Shown here piece by piece: positions 6,337 through 6,708 of a stretch of 6,708 nt of DNA. The DNA comes from Actinobacteria bacterium UBA5176 (lineage in GTDB: Bacteria; Actinomycetota; UBA4738), in assembly GCA_002413305.1 (NCBI GenBank), contig DHWS01000099.1, positions 11,197-17,904 of the forward strand, read 5' to 3'. The position numbers and the translations under genes were made by a program. Below the pieces are notes generated by a model that was given only the letters and a program-made list of their open reading frames with translations, did no database searches and was not told the origin of the DNA. Within the stretch, counting starts at the first letter, position 1, and every line of letters starts with the position of its first letter.

Positions 6337-6345
6337 TGGTAAACT
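6337..6345 (+). promoter_or_regulatory. Candidate extended -10 promoter of the sigma-like gene
   Basis: TGGTAAACT fits the extended -10 pattern TGnTAnAnT, in a short AT-rich patch (6331-6350) unusual for this GC-rich window. A start near 6352 would leave a leader of about 32 bases containing the ribosome binding site GGAGGA at 6372-6377. No -35 match is seen upstream, where the palindrome lies instead. Confidence 0.35.
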
Positions 6346-6383
6346 TGACTCGCTCGGCGAGGAGACCGGGCGGAGGAGACGGA

Positions 6384-6708
6384 GTGAACGGCTGGAGGCC
6401 GACGAAGGATCAGGACGCAATCGCTCGGAAGGCGGTCGCGCACTACCGACGCAAGTACGGGCGACCGTCAGGCGGACGGGACCTCTATGTCACGGCGCTA
6501 CTGGGGGTCTGGCAAGGGCTGGCCAGGAAGCCCGACGCGCCGCCCGCCTACCTGTTCACCTGCGCGATGAACGAGATCACCAACTTGGGTCGGCACCTTG
6601 ATCAAGGCACCCGGCCGCGCCGGCCCCCAGGGCGACCACCGAAGGGTGAGCCCGCGCCCGAGCGGAACATCCCGTATAGCCCGAAGTGTAAAGGCCGGTC
6701 GAAACCTG
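6384..6708 (+). CDS. Sigma-70 region 2-like protein, 3' end outside window
   Basis: A GTG-started frame stays open to the window edge, giving 108 residues so far. The ribosome binding site GGAGGA at 6372-6377 is six bases before the GTG and decides the start. The order WRPTKDQDAIARKAV (4-18), DLYVTALLGVWQGLARKPDA (33-52) and PPAYLFTCAMNEITNLGR (53-70) resembles a short sigma-70 region 2: a first helix, then the 'DLxQxALLxVW' helix, then 'PxAYLxxxAxNxIxxxxR'. Phage and mobile-element sigma-like proteins often look like this. Residues 77-87 (RPRRPPGRPPK) contain a GRP core reminiscent of an AT-hook, unusual for the linker between sigma regions 2 and 4. Region 4 would be beyond the edge. It is divergent from the small basic-protein gene. 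The gene is likely real; the sigma assignment is tentative, and it could instead be another phage DNA-binding protein. Confidence 0.55.
   Translation, partial: MNGWRPTKDQDAIARKAVAHYRRKYGRPSGGRDLYVTALLGVWQGLARKPDAPPAYLFTCAMNEITNLGRHLDQGTRPRRPPGRPPKGEPAPERNIPYSPKCKGRSKP

Noticed and set aside
6293..6601. 102-residue plus-strand frame at the right end
   Set aside because: Overlaps the sigma-like gene in another frame, has no ribosome site and starts upstream of the palindrome; the GTG frame at 6384 has GGAGGA and a family-like pattern.
1..6708. CRISPR array or multi-gene defence system such as BREX or DISARM
   Set aside because: No regularly spaced repeats; the large methylase carries its own nuclease residues, and no helicase, phosphatase or Lon-like partner genes are present in the window.

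Overview
The window is GC-rich bacterial DNA (about two thirds G+C by eye) with GTG as well as ATG starts and tightly packed genes. A secreted lipoprotein, an NlpC/P60-type enzyme and a SanA/YdcF-type membrane protein suggest a high-GC lineage such as Actinomycetota or Chloroflexota, but nothing seen fixes the phylum. TAG ends three intact genes (15-17, 2807-2809, 2976-2978), so it is an ordinary stop codon here.

Left part (1-2809), ordinary chromosomal character. A small dimeric alpha/beta-barrel (ABM-like) protein is on the minus strand (15-287), with a 14-bp tandem duplication over its 3' end. A plus-strand cluster follows: a 5'-truncated or nonsense-interrupted NlpC/P60-like hydrolase (544-1002) that keeps its Cys and His but has no usable start; a beta-propeller-like lipoprotein overlapping it by ATGA (999-2135); and a DUF218/SanA-YdcF-type membrane-anchored protein (2186-2809). 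All three would act at or outside the membrane.

Middle (2976-5696). One large minus-strand gene, convergent with the cluster, encodes a complete MmeI-like (Type IIL) restriction-modification enzyme: PD-(D/E)XK nuclease, helical spacer, N6-adenine methyltransferase and target-recognition domain in one 906-residue chain. This is the clearest accessory, defence-related gene. Single-chain enzymes of this family need no separate methylase, and none is present.

Right part (5697-6708). Two hairpins, one a good minus-strand terminator, separate the restriction gene from a small Ala/Lys/Pro-rich basic protein (5879-6187, minus). Divergent from it is a GTG-started gene with a strong ribosome binding site, cut by the window edge (6384 onward), that resembles sigma-70 region 2. 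Between the two lie a perfect 14-bp palindrome and an extended -10-like sequence, a plausible autoregulated divergent promoter. This layout looks like the edge of a phage-like or integrative element, but no integrase, tRNA or att repeat is visible. I see no wholly new system; the most useful leads are the uncharacterised specificity of the restriction enzyme, the broken hydrolase and the divergent module at the right end.
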